Assembly (NCBI GenBank): GCA_016946835.1 | Contig: JACVTC010000003.1 | Location: 2,637,001 to 2,701,000 of the forward strand | Source: Neocallimastix lanati (nom. inval.) | Lineage: Eukaryota; Neocallimastigomycota; Neocallimastigomycetes; Neocallimastigales; Neocallimastigaceae | Direction of reading: 5' to 3' | DNA: 64,000 bases | Position numbers and translations under genes: made by a program | Notes under the pieces: model-generated | Database searches by the model: none | The model's input: the letters and a program-made list of their open reading frames with translations, nothing else | What the model was told of the DNA's origin: nothing | Shown here: positions 37,264-47,913 of the stretch, piece after piece | Position numbering within the stretch: the stretch's first letter is position 1 | Layout: every line of letters begins with the position of its first letter

Positions 37264-39605
37264 CTACATTTCCATGATGAAATCGTCAAAGTATTTAAGT
37301 TTGGGTCCAGAAATACTTTTGGCTAATGGATCTGCGTCATTGAGTTAGAACCAATGAGTGTAAATTTAATTTTATTTAGTACTAATCCAGATTTTCCGCA
37401 ATTGAAATTTTTATCACCGATTGAAATTTGAACATAAATTTTCTCATCTAGATTAGTATTCAAAATATTCAGCTTTAATATCGATTTATTTTAAATCCCA
37501 TTTATATATTGATGCAGCAGCAATTGTTAATCTAAAACTATCCATTTCTATTTTAGGAGAATAGGTGCAAGTATAATCAAAAACTCCTTTAATTTGTCGA
37601 AAACCTTTGACGACTAATCTTGCTTTATATATACCATTATCTTTAATAGTAATAACCCATATAACATCGAATGGTTTAATGACTTCTAGGATATTTTTGT
37701 TTTCTACAATTTTCATAACATTATTTCCATATAAAATTTTTAATTTTTCGTTAATTACATCTTTCCATTTGTCTGCATTTTCTGAATTCATAGCTTTTTC
37801 ATAATTATTTGAAATTAATGTATTAATATTATTAACTCTATTTCTCTTGCATCTTTCCTTTTCATCCGAATCTATTTTCCTCTCAAAAAATGATTTATTT
37901 AATGTGGATATTCTATTATTCATTTTTCTTTCTTTATTCGATTGATAATTTTTCCTTTTTCTTTTTTAATAGTTTTTTGTTTTTTCGTAACCAATTTTAT
38001 CATTTATGTTTACTTGTATATCGAAAATTTTATTATTCCTTTTAATATTAAATTATTATCCTTTCATTTGGTTTTCTTAATTTTCTTTTATTTAAAGTTT
38101 TCAGATCACTAAAACTGTCCTCATATTCATTTTCTGAATTATAGTCATTAATTTTAATATTTTCATATATTTTATTATTTTCCAAATTTAATTTTTCATA
38201 CATCTTCATATTAACCAGATTTATATGATTGCTTTCAATTCTATTTTCAATAAGTTTCTATTTTACAATTTCATAATTATTAATGTTTGATTTAGATAAA
38301 TTATTATAATTATAAAGATTTGAAATTTTTAATTTATTTTAAATTTGAAATTTTTAAATATTTTATTCAACTTTTTATTAATAAAACATTTTTTCACATT
38401 TTTGTTCAAAAAATCAATTTTTGTAATTTTTATAACCTTTATGTTATTATCGTCATTTCAATTAATAAAAACATTATTTTCATTAATTTTACTATTATCA
38501 TGTAAGGTTTTGGCATGGTTTTGGTTTGATGTAATTTTTATATTTTCTTCAATATTTGAATTTTTGAGTATTTCCTCTTGATTTTCAGCTAATTTTTGAT
38601 TTTCATTAATATAATCTTCATTAATTCTATCTTAATTCTATCTTAATTAATTCTATCTTCATTAATTTTATATTTCATTAATTTTATTTTCATTAATTTT
38701 ATTTTTCATTAATTTTTTCGTTTTCTGAATTATTATCTAACATGATTTCATTATTGTATTCATCCATTAAATCTATATTATCTTCAAGATTGATTTTATT
38801 CTGTTTGTTTTCATTTATTTCAAATTCATTATGATAAATAGATTGACTAAATTGAATTTATAAAATTAGAGTTATTATATTCTAAATCGTTATCAGATCT
38901 TACTTCCTTTATATTGCATTTACAAGTATTTTTCATAAGTTTATGAAACTCGATAAATTTCTGTACTGCCTCAGATTTATGTTTCAGTAAATAAACCCAA
39001 CATTTTCTACTGAAATCATCAATGAATGTTATATAATATTTGTATCCACTAAATGATAATGAAGGCTTTAGTGGTCCGACTATATATGAATGCACTATCT
39101 GTAATGGTGAAGTACTTTTGTTGGTTGTTTTATTGAATGGCCTTTTCTTGAATTTACTAATATTGCAATCTTCACAATTTATATTATCATTCTTTTCTTA
39201 AGACTTTGATTGTAATAATGACCTAATCTAGCATACCATAATTTTAAATCAACATTGTTTATATTATAATATATATCTTTCATAGAGCTTGTATTTAAAG
39301 TAAAGAGATTTTCATCATTTGTATAACTTGCATTTGGTTTATTATTTTAAAAATTTGGAATCTATCTTTATTGTTACGCATTTCCATTACTAATTTAAGC
39401 CTTTTTTTACATAGGTAATGAGTGGAAATTAAATTATTTTGTATGTTTGAAGCATAAAATACTTCTCCAAAAGAAAAGTTATTATTTTTATATATTCCTT
39501 TGTATATACCCTTTTTGTATATTCTATCGGATTGTCCGTTTGGGTATGTAATCCCTCTTTATTAGTAACTTCTTCAATGTTTGATAGTATTTTTATATTT
39601 TTAGA
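37264..39605 (-). pseudogene. copia-2 pol remnant (integrase, reverse transcriptase, RNase H end)
   Basis: From high to low coordinate: protease remainder; LWYARLGHYYN (GAG-pre-integrase, about 39190-39240); integrase YYITFIDDFSRKCWVYLLKH and RSDNDLEY (38847-39095, first catalytic Asp changed to Tyr in HSYIVGP); Asn-rich linker with stops; reverse transcriptase YKARLVVKGFRQIKG and YSPKIEMDSFRLTI (37486-37923); then DEKIYVQISIGD. An internal deletion joins directly to the C-terminal end DADPLAKSISGPKLKYFDDF with its stop at 37264-37266. Confidence 0.88.
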
Positions 39606-39608
39606 TAA
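39604..39608. repeat. Target-site duplication of the gypsy insertion, left copy
   Basis: GATAA here and at 46400-46404, immediately outside the two gypsy LTRs. Five bases is the usual size for Ty3/gypsy integrases. Confidence 0.95.
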
Positions 39609-40229
39609 TGTAAAGATTTAATAAATCTTTAATACATTAAATAGCTTAATTTTTCGTACAATTAATTTATTTAATGTATATAAATTATTTTTTTTATATA
39701 AAATTTATTGAAATAAAATTTAATTATTTTTTTAATTGAAAATATTTTTTAATTAGTTTAGTTAATTTAGTTTAGTTTTAAATAGTTAAATATTAATTTA
39801 GGAATAATCTTAAATAGTTAATATTTATAAAAATAGTTTTTCAATATTAAATATATAATTAAAATTATTATAAGTATTAAAATAATAAATAAAATAAAGA
39901 ATTTAAAAAATTAATTTTAGTTTTAGTAAATTAATAAATAATAAAAAATTATTAATTAAAAAATCTTTTGTTTATAAATAAATAGTTTTATATATATTAT
40001 TAAATAACATCATATATTAATATTGTAATAAGAAAAAATATAAATACATGTAATTTTTCTTAATTTAATCGATGTATTAGTTATTAACTATTTTACAGTT
40101 AATAACATAAAAGAAGTTTATAATTAATAAAAGAATTTATTAATAAAAGAAATTACTTTAATTTCATTTGTTTAAATTGTAGTGTTTTTTTATTGTTATA
40201 ATCTGTTTTTTATTGACGGATTCATTACA
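39609..40229 (+). repeat. gypsy 5' LTR
   Basis: TGTAAAGATT...TTCATTACA, 621 bp. Proposed U3 39609-40073, with R+U5 from 40074. An inverted repeat GTTATTAAC / GTTAATAAC lies at 40080-40088 and 40098-40106, overlapping the proposed RNA 5' end. Confidence 0.97.
40039..40046 (+). promoter_or_regulatory. LTR TATA box
   Basis: TATAAATA, 35 bp before 40074, the start of the sequence complementary to the primer site. The spacing fits transcription starting exactly at the self-primer. Confidence 0.65.
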
Positions 40230-40240
40230 ATAACTAATAC
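40230..40240 (+). promoter_or_regulatory. Primer-binding site, complementary to the element's own LTR (self-priming)
   Basis: ATAACTAATAC begins at the first base after the LTR. Its complement GTATTAGTTAT is at 40074-40084 in the LTR. Pairing extends one base into the LTR end (12 nt in all) and stops where the RNA would begin. In Tf1 of fission yeast the first 11 nt of the transcript pair with the primer site in the same way. Confidence 0.75.
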
Positions 40241-40300
40241 CCACTAAGATTTAAACAAAAAACACGTTATAACAAGTAAAAAACTACTATTGCGTTTGGA

Positions 40301-40526
40301 TTCTTCTACTGTGTTTGGTTTCTACTGTGTTTGGTTTCTACTGTGTTTGGTTTCTACTGTGTTTGGTTTCTACTGTTTTTGGTTTCTACTGTGTTTGGTT
40401 TCTACTGTTTTTGGTTTCTACTGTTTTTGGTTTCTACTGTGTTTGGCTTCTACTGTTTTTGGTTTCTACTGTTTTTGGTTTCTACTGTGTTTGGTTTCTA
40501 CTGTGTTTGGTTTCTACTGTGTTTGA
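40301..40526 (+). repeat. 16-bp tandem repeat in the gypsy leader
   Basis: About 14 copies of TTTCTACTGTGTTTGG, some with TTTTT in place of TGTTT, in the untranslated leader between primer site and gag. The repeat stays open in all three plus frames, but none joins gag. Confidence 0.95.
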
Positions 40527-40908
40527 TCCATACCGTGTTTATCGTTACTGTGTTGTCTTTTGCGCTTTATCTTCAAGGTGTTTTATTTCTACTGTGGCTC
40601 TTTAATAACATATTAGTTAATATTATTATATTATATTATATTTGTTTCGTTTACTCGTCGCACACCATTACAATTGGATATCGTGCTGACGACTTTATGA
40701 ATAATAATATAATATTAATATAATAATAATTAATTACTAGAACGAAAATAATTTAGAATAAATAAAATAAATTATATAAGTAAATACCTTAATAAATAAG
40801 CAGGTCAGAAAATAAATAAAATATTAGTTGAAATCTAAGTATACAAATAAATTAATCAAGTTGGAAGAATTGGATCTTATATTTCAAAATTTAAATCTTG
40901 AGGATCAA

Positions 40909-43900
40909 ATGGAACAACAACTTAATCCAGCTCCTCAACTGAAGATCATCAACGACCCTCCCTTATTCTCGGGAGCTACGAAAGACCTCGATGGATTTTT
41001 GACAAGGATAGAGTTAGCTATCGAGGCAAATCCACGAAGGTTCCCCGATGATAGAAGGAAGGTCATGTTCGTTATCTCATATTTTACTGGAAGAGCACTT
41101 AACTGGGCTTCTTGCTTACGGAGGAATAATAACGAAGTTCTTAGAAACTATGAGAACTTCATTAATGAACTAAGAAGAAACTTTGGCGACCCTGACGTTG
41201 ATGCTGCTGTCGCTAATGGGAAACTTAACAATATTCGTCAGTTCAAGTATGGCCACGTTATGGAATACATCACTGCATTCCAGAAGATAAGCCAATACTC
41301 GAACTTTAATGAGTCCGCAAAAATCTTTATGTATATTAAAGGACTCCATCCCAAGATGAGAGAACGTTTAGCTCTCGTAAATCCAAATCCCAACAACTTA
41401 GAGCAGCTATTTAGGGAATCTGTGAATATAGAAAGCCTTACCAAGAGAAACGACATCCAAGAATATTACTTAACTCATCAAGACCGTAGAAATTATAATC
41501 AAGATGATCCAATGGATGTGGATCTTTATCGCATTAAAAAAGGTCAAAAAGTCACAAGATATTTCCCATCACACAACAAGAACTACATTGAAAACAAATC
41601 AAATATTGAAGAAAGAAGAAAGAAGAGACTATGTTTTAAATGTGGTGAAGCTGGACACATGCAATTTAATTGTCCAAATAGAATAAAACCAAAAAACTTC
41701 AAAATGATTAATAAAGTTCCAAATGAAGATCCCTCTTCTTCTGCCACTTCTATATCTACCTCTTCTTCTGTTAGGAGAATTAAGAAAGTTGAAAAGTATG
41801 ATAATATCTACAAAGTTTTGGATATTGTTGAAAATGAGAATATAAATTTTAAAGGAAAGACTAACATACTTGATTTTTATATTAAAACAAATGAATCCGA
41901 TGAGGTTAAAGCAAAGGTTCTCATTGATTCCGGCTCTGATATTAACTGTATACATCCAGAATTTGCTAGAGTAAACAACATTAAACTTATGAATATTGAT
42001 AACTCCTTTAAAGTTGCTGGTTTGGGTTATGGTTTATCTACTGTGAAGAAAATCACCGAGAAATGTATTCTTCGTTTTAAGAATCATTATGAAATAATTC
42101 AATTACACTCTCTTCGTATCCCTGATGTAGATATCATTTTAGGACTCCCATGGATTGAAAAACATTGCCCTATTAACTACCATGATTCAAAGAAAATCTC
42201 TTTCAGTTCAGGATACTGTGCTCGACACTGTAATGTAGGAAAAAGAAATAGAAAAAATAAAAATAAAAAGAAGTTAAACAAAATTTCTTCTAAAGGAAAG
42301 GAACCATATGAAGAACTTTCCTTAACAAAGGAAAAAATTAATCCTAAGCGTAAGTATTCCTTTGAATCTGACTCCGATATGAATTCTGATGAAGAAATTA
42401 CGATTAGAGGTCGTCGTACTCGTATTAAAACTTGTAGTGAAAATGAAGAACTTAATGGTTTAAAAAATTTTTGTATAATTAATTATGATAGTGATGTAAA
42501 TGATAGTTTTATGTTTGATAATGATGATGAAATTTATGAATTTAGTGATAGTAATAATATTAATTTAGATGAATTAAATAAAATTTGTAAAATTGATGTT
42601 TTATGTAATAATGTAACAAAAAATTGTAATCATAATGATAATTTAAATAAAGATGAAAGTAAAAAGTATATTTCTAAAAAGTGTTCTGTAAAAAATTTGT
42701 GTTGTATCTGTAATTGTTTAAAAATTAGTAATTTCGAAAATAAATTAAATCAAAAAATTATAGGAATACCTCCTATTTATAAAAATTATACAGAAGTATT
42801 CAATGAAAGAAATTGCGACATACTCCCTCCACATCGTGAGTATGATTGTGAAATAAGATTAAAGGATAATTCAAATTTATTTTATGGTCCTATTTATCCT
42901 TTAACAGAAGTAGAAAGAGACGAATTGAAGAAGTATATCAAAGAAAATTTAGAAAAAGGTTTCATTAGGAAATCGACATCTCCTGCTGGAGCACCTATAT
43001 TGTTTGTTAAAAAGAAGGATGGTTCATTGAGATTATGTGTTGACTATAGAAAGTTAAATGAGATGACCATCCGTAATTCCTATCCTCTTCCTTTAATTAG
43101 TGAATTACTAGATAGAGTTAAAGGTGCAAAATTCTTTACTAAGTTGGATTTAAAATCTGCTTATAACTTAGTAAGAATAAAAGAAGGTGATGAGTATAAG
43201 ACAGCATTTCGTACTCGTTATGGACATTTTGAATATTTGGTTATGCCTTTTGGGTTAAAAAATGCCCCTGCAACCTTTCAGCATTTTATAAATGATGTTC
43301 TTAGTGATTACTTAGATGATTTTGTTATTTCGTATATTGATGATATTTTAATTTATTCAAAAAGTTTAGAAGAACATCATATTCATGTCAAGAAAGTTTT
43401 AAAGAAACTATTAGAAAATAATTTATATGTCAAACTCGAAAAATGTGAGTTTGATGTCTCTGAAACTACTTTTCTTGGTTATATTTTATCGAAAGATGGT
43501 TTAAAGGTTGATCCCAATAAAATTAAAGCCATTCTTGATTGGCCTGTTCCAACCACAGTTAAGGAAGTTCAATCTTTTATTGGTTTATGCAATTATTATA
43601 GGATTTTTATTAAAGATTTTGCTAAAATCGCCCGTTCTTTGCATAAACTTACAAGAAAAAATGTATCCTTTAACTGGGGTCCTGATCAACAGAAGGCATT
43701 TGATAAATTAAAAGAGTTGTTCACATCTGCTCCTATTTTGAGAAACCCTGATAGTAATAAGCCTTTTGTTGTTGAAACTGATGCTTCTAATTTTGCTGTT
43801 GGTGCGATTCTTTCTCAGGAATACGATGGTCAACTACACCCAATAGCTTATATCTCATCTAGCTTAACCAAATCAGAAAATAATTATCCAATCTACGATA

Positions 43901-45768
43901 AAGAACTTCTAGCAATTAAAGTTGCTCTTGAGGAATGGCGTCACTATTTAGAAGGTGCTCGTCATCCTTTTACAATTTATACCGATCATAAAAATTTGAC
44001 TTTTCCTAGAAAGCCTGAAATGCTCTCGCAACGTCAAATCCATTGTTATGAATTTCTTTCTCGTTTCGATTTTAATTTAGTTTATCGTGCTGGTAAGAAG
44101 TCTGGAAAACCTGATATCTTATCTAGAAGAAGTGATCATCTTTTTAATTACCCTCAGACTGTTTCTTGTCGTGTTATTAACTGTAATGCTTCTGATGATT
44201 GCTTATGTAATTCAATTTTAAATTCACTTAAAGATGATGAATTGTATAACAAAATTAAAACTTTTCTTTCTAGTAATAATAAAGATACTGCTCCTATTAG
44301 AAATATTGATAAATGTGTAATTGATGATGAAGGATTTCTTCTCTATGATGATTTAATCTATGTTCCGGAAAATATTCGTACAAGAATTCTAGAAATGCAC
44401 CATGATTCGGTAACAGCTGGTCACTTTGGTGTAAATAAAACTTCGGATTTAATTTACAGAAACTTTTGGTGGCCAAAGTTACGACATGATGTTAAGAAAT
44501 TTATTAAGTCTTGTGAAACTTGTTGTCGTGCTAAAGTTCCAAGGCATAAGCCGTATGGTTTGTTATCCCCATTATCCACACCAAATAGAGCTTGGGCTGA
44601 TATTTCAATGGATTTCATTGTTGAATTGCCAAAATCCAAAGATATGACTACTATTATGGTGGTTGTTGATCGTTTAACAAAGATGGCTCATTTTATCCCC
44701 CTTCGTTGTCTTCCTACTACTTCAATTGCCGCTGATGCTTTTATTAATTCAATTTTTAAATTGCATGGTTTCCCTGATTCCATTATTTCTGATAGAGGTA
44801 CCCAATTCACCTCTGAATTTTGGAATAGATTATGTGACTTACTTTGTATTAAGCATTCGTTTTCAACTTCAAACCATCCGCAGACTGATGGTCAAACAGA
44901 GAGGGTGAACGCGATATTGGAACAATATCTTCGTTGTTATATAAATGAACGACAAACAAATTGGGTTGATTTATTACCTTTTGCTGAATTCGCTTATAAC
45001 AATACTTTACAACAATCAATCAATCAATCCCCATTTTTTGCTAACTATGGATTCAATCCTAGATTTAGTCTAGAAATTCCATCTAATGAAAGACCTCATA
45101 GAGCTGATCAAAGAGTTAAAGATATTAACGAAAATATTAAATTTCTGAAAGAAAACTTAGATAAAGCTAAAGAAACTTACAAAAAATATGCGGATCAAAG
45201 AAGATTACCCTCACCTGATTTCCAAGTTGGTAACAAAGTTTGGTTACTTAAAGGAAGTACTACTAAAAATGTTAAGAAAAAACTTGCTAATCAAATGCTT
45301 GGTCCTTTTGAAATTGTTGAGAAAATTAGTTCACTTGCTTATAAACTTAAACTCCCAAGTAATATGCGTTGTCATCCTGTCTTTCACGTATCATTACTTG
45401 AACCTTATCATAAAAATGAATTCGAAAACAGAAATAAAAGAAAAAGAAAGAATATTAATTTGACCACTGACACTTTTGATAAAGTTCCAGAAAAGATTGT
45501 TAATATGAGAAAATATAGAGGAAAGAATCGTTTTCTTGTATCTTGGAAAGGACTTGATTCTGATGAGGATACTTGGATTGATGAAGATCAAATTTATGAC
45601 AAACAATTGATTCAGGAATATTATCGTCGAACCAAAAAGAATAGGACAAACATAGAAGAAAATACTTTGAGTGATAATGAAATCTTTGTTAGACATAGAT
45701 ATCAACCATTTGTAATTGATCTACCAGCAAATGAACTAAATCGTATGTCTCGCAGGAGCTCGACTTAA
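40909..45768 (+). CDS. gypsy Gag-Pol polyprotein with chromodomain
   Basis: 1,619 residues from the first ATG in frame (MEQQLNPAPQ); the frame is open back to a TAG at 40825 but has no earlier ATG. Domains: capsid-type gag (about 40-190); CCHC knuckle CFKCGEAGHMQFNC (242-255); aspartic protease LIDSGSDINC (Asp340); reverse transcriptase (about 640-860) with LDLKSAYNLVRI, MPFGLKNAPATFQ and YIDD (809-812); RNase H with ETDASNFAVG (Asp958); integrase zinc finger His1164 to Cys1202/Cys1205; catalytic Asp1235, Asp1295, Glu1331 with the canonical 35-residue gap; chromodomain RFLVSWKGLDSDEDTW (about 1525-1577). Gag and Pol are one frame with no shift, as in Tf1. An acidic low-complexity insert separates protease and reverse transcriptase. 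No break or missing catalytic residue found. Confidence 0.97.
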   Translation: MEQQLNPAPQLKIINDPPLFSGATKDLDGFLTRIELAIEANPRRFPDDRRKVMFVISYFTGRALNWASCLRRNNNEVLRNYENFINELRRNFGDPDVDAAVANGKLNNIRQFKYGHVMEYITAFQKISQYSNFNESAKIFMYIKGLHPKMRERLALVNPNPNNLEQLFRESVNIESLTKRNDIQEYYLTHQDRRNYNQDDPMDVDLYRIKKGQKVTRYFPSHNKNYIENKSNIEERRKKRLCFKCGEAGHMQFNCPNRIKPKNFKMINKVPNEDPSSSATSISTSSSVRRIKKVEKYDNIYKVLDIVENENINFKGKTNILDFYIKTNESDEVKAKVLIDSGSDINCIHPEFARVNNIKLMNIDNSFKVAGLGYGLSTVKKITEKCILRFKNHYEIIQLHSLRIPDVDIILGLPWIEKHCPINYHDSKKISFSSGYCARHCNVGKRNRKNKNKKKLNKISSKGKEPYEELSLTKEKINPKRKYSFESDSDMNSDEEITIRGRRTRIKTCSENEELNGLKNFCIINYDSDVNDSFMFDNDDEIYEFSDSNNINLDELNKICKIDVLCNNVTKNCNHNDNLNKDESKKYISKKCSVKNLCCICNCLKISNFENKLNQKIIGIPPIYKNYTEVFNERNCDILPPHREYDCEIRLKDNSNLFYGPIYPLTEVERDELKKYIKENLEKGFIRKSTSPAGAPILFVKKKDGSLRLCVDYRKLNEMTIRNSYPLPLISELLDRVKGAKFFTKLDLKSAYNLVRIKEGDEYKTAFRTRYGHFEYLVMPFGLKNAPATFQHFINDVLSDYLDDFVISYIDDILIYSKSLEEHHIHVKKVLKKLLENNLYVKLEKCEFDVSETTFLGYILSKDGLKVDPNKIKAILDWPVPTTVKEVQSFIGLCNYYRIFIKDFAKIARSLHKLTRKNVSFNWGPDQQKAFDKLKELFTSAPILRNPDSNKPFVVETDASNFAVGAILSQEYDGQLHPIAYISSSLTKSENNYPIYDKELLAIKVALEEWRHYLEGARHPFTIYTDHKNLTFPRKPEMLSQRQIHCYEFLSRFDFNLVYRAGKKSGKPDILSRRSDHLFNYPQTVSCRVINCNASDDCLCNSILNSLKDDELYNKIKTFLSSNNKDTAPIRNIDKCVIDDEGFLLYDDLIYVPENIRTRILEMHHDSVTAGHFGVNKTSDLIYRNFWWPKLRHDVKKFIKSCETCCRAKVPRHKPYGLLSPLSTPNRAWADISMDFIVELPKSKDMTTIMVVVDRLTKMAHFIPLRCLPTTSIAADAFINSIFKLHGFPDSIISDRGTQFTSEFWNRLCDLLCIKHSFSTSNHPQTDGQTERVNAILEQYLRCYINERQTNWVDLLPFAEFAYNNTLQQSINQSPFFANYGFNPRFSLEIPSNERPHRADQRVKDINENIKFLKENLDKAKETYKKYADQRRLPSPDFQVGNKVWLLKGSTTKNVKKKLANQMLGPFEIVEKISSLAYKLKLPSNMRCHPVFHVSLLEPYHKNEFENRNKRKRKNINLTTDTFDKVPEKIVNMRKYRGKNRFLVSWKGLDSDEDTWIDEDQIYDKQLIQEYYRRTKKNRTNIEENTLSDNEIFVRHRYQPFVIDLPANELNRMSRRSST

Positions 45769-45778
45769 AGGGCGAGAT
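45767..45778 (+). promoter_or_regulatory. gypsy polypurine tract
   Basis: AAAGGGCGAGA, overlapping the gag-pol stop codon and ending one base before the 3' LTR; primes plus-strand synthesis. Confidence 0.65.
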
Positions 45779-46399
45779 TGTAAAGATTTAATAAATCTTT
45801 AATACATTAAATAGCTTAATTTTTCGTACAATTAATTTATTTAATGTATATAAATTATTTTTTTTATATAAAATTTATTGAAATAAAATTTAATTATTTT
45901 TTTAATTGAAAATATTTTTTAATTAGTTTAGTTAATTTAGTTTAGTTTTAAATAGTTAAATATTAATTTAGGAATAATCTTAAATAGTTAATATTTATAA
46001 AAATAGTTTTTCAATATTAAATATATAATTAAAACTATTATAAGTATTAAAATAATAAATAAAATAAAGAGTTTAAAAAATTAATTTTAGTTTTAGTAAA
46101 TTAATAAATAATAAAAAATTATTAATTAAAAAATCTTTTGTTTATAAATAAATAGTTTTATATATATTATTAAATAACATCATATATTAATATTGTAATA
46201 AGAAAAAATATAAATACATGTAATTTTTCTTAATTTAATCGATGTATTAGTTATTAACTATTTTACAGTTAATAACATAAAAGAAGTTTATAATTAATAA
46301 AAGAATTTATTAATAAAAGAAATTACTTTAATTTCATTTGTTTAAATTGTAGTGTTTTTTTATTGTTATAATCTGTTTTTTATTGACGGATTCATTACA
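45779..46399 (+). repeat. gypsy 3' LTR
   Basis: 621 bp, two visible differences from the 5' LTR. Followed by the GATAA duplication at 46400-46404. Confidence 0.97.
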
Positions 46400-47623
46400 G
46401 ATAAGTTGATTCCTGTACCACTATCAATTATTCATGATTCTTTGTTGTTATCTTCCTTACCATTATTTTAAGATTTCGACAGTTACTTAATTTACCCTTA
46501 TGTTCCTGGAAGTTATTGAACTCTTATTAAGATTATTTTTTACAATATTAGTTGCTATATTGAAGCAGAAGTCAAATGAAGGATCTGAATCTGAATCTGA
46601 ATTGTTTTGTTCTTCATAATTAACGTCATAAAATTTGAAGTTTCTTTTACTACTTTTCCTACTTAAAGATGTTATTTTATTTTTAATTTTATTTCTTGAT
46701 TTATAATTATTATTTTTCTTTTCTCCCCTATAGTTATTATTTGGTGAATTTGATAGGTTGAAAAAACAGTTATCAGTAGTGTACCCATTTTTATGGCAAT
46801 ATTGGCAGTATTCGTTGGAATTTGTTTTTTTATTGAAATTATATGGGAGTTTCCTATTTCGGACTCTGTTAATTTGATCTTCATGTTGAATACTTGCTTA
46901 ATTTCTACTCTTTTAATACTTTTACTTTTCTTGATTATGGTACTTAGTTTTGTTATGTCTTCTTTTAAACCTTTAAATGTCTTTTCATCATATAGAAATG
47001 TGAATGAATATGCAATACCAACTTTATTTAATTCCTATAAAGAATATAAAACTTTTGTTTCTTCACTTAGTTCTGGTTTATTTTGAATTTTTGCTTCGTT
47101 ATTGCATTCTGTAAATAATGAGTTAAGATTATATAAATACAGCTTAAAGTCATCGTTTTCGATTTCTAGCTTCTTTATCTTCATTTCGATTTCGTATAAT
47201 CTGAATGGACCTATTTCTGAAATTCTTTCTTATAATTCATTTATAATTAAGTATGCACTTGGGTAATTATTTAATAAATTTTTTGTATATTCGTCGAGGC
47301 TGTTCAATATTATAATCCTGACTGTACTGTCATATTTTAAATGTTTTTTATCGGCGTTTATATTTTTAATATTCTTTAATATATAATCATCTAATTCTTC
47401 AGAATCATAATTTTATGTCTGAATACCATTTGTGAAAGTTTTCATTTGTAATTTTAAAGTTTTGAATATGAAATTTATTAATTGTATTTGTTTGAATATT
47501 TGGAGGTTCTACTTCAGCAAAAGTATCATTCATTGTTATACTTGATGTATTTGTGGTTTTTACTGTCTTTGATGATGTTTTTGAAGAACTTCCCATAGTT
47601 GTTGAATTTTCTGATTTACTCAT
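46400..47623 (-). pseudogene. copia-2 gag and start of protease
   Basis: Minus-strand ATG at 47623 (MSKSENSTTMG), then FKITNENFHKWYSDIKL, the usual start of a copia gag domain, then frameshifted remains. A CCHC-like knuckle CQYCHKNGYTTDNC (His changed to Tyr) is at about 46760-46810. The protease active site IIDSGTGINL lies at the gypsy insertion point, preceded by TGA where Trp would be expected. Confidence 0.85.
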
Positions 47624-47730
47624 TTTAATGTAACTGCTAGTATTTCTTGATTTTAATATTTAATGAATGTTTAATATTTAATATATTGAATTTTAATATT
47701 AAGAATTGTTTATGAATTATTGAGTCATAG

Positions 47731-47742
47731 AGACTCTTAATC
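47731..47742 (-). promoter_or_regulatory. copia-2 primer-binding site, tRNA-Lys(CUU) type
   Basis: The minus strand reads GATTAAGAGTCT directly after the LTR end TTTAACA, identical to the copia-1 site although the two LTRs differ in sequence. Confidence 0.75.
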
Positions 47743-47913
47743 TGTTAAATATAACACTTAAAATCAGAAATAATATATTTTTTATGTGTTTATTTATTTA
47801 TTATATTGTTTTTACATTAAGAAGACCTTATCCATTTAAGAATCCATTTAAGAATCCATTTAAGAATATATCATTGCATGTTATTTATAATTATTTTCTA
47901 TAATAGTCTAACA
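47743..47913 (-). repeat. copia-2 5' LTR
   Basis: Plus-strand reading TGTTAAATATAACACTT...AATAGTCTAACA. Contains three direct copies of ATCCATTTAAGA where the partner LTR has one. The low-coordinate boundary is firm (adjacent primer site); the high one is approximate. Confidence 0.65.

Larger units (their letters stand above)
39609..46399 (+). mobile_element. Complete chromodomain Ty3/gypsy LTR retrotransposon
   Basis: 6,791 bp with 621-bp LTRs that start TG and end CA and differ at only two positions that I can see (AAAATTATTA/AAAACTATTA and AAAGAATTT/AAAGAGTTT). It has an identical 5-bp target duplication, a primer site, a polypurine tract and one intact gag-pol frame with all catalytic motifs. 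It is therefore young and possibly active. The C-terminal chromodomain places it with the chromoviruses. It is inserted in opposite orientation inside copia-2. Confidence 0.97.
37119..47913 (-). mobile_element. Ty1/copia LTR retrotransposon interrupted by a gypsy insertion (copia-2)
   Basis: On the minus strand: 5' LTR 47913-47743, primer site, gag 47623-46400, then the 6.8-kb gypsy insert (39609-46399), then protease remainder, integrase and reverse transcriptase 39605-37264, polypurine tract, 3' LTR 37242-37119. Removing the insert and one copy of the GATAA duplication lets the copia protease frame continue (GINLS then KNIKIL). The copia copy itself has many stops, frameshifts and an internal deletion in the reverse transcriptase. 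Confidence 0.85.

Noticed and set aside
40290-40723. Three overlapping open frames rich in STVFGFYCVW
   Set aside because: They are readings of the 16-bp tandem repeat in the gypsy leader in its three frames.
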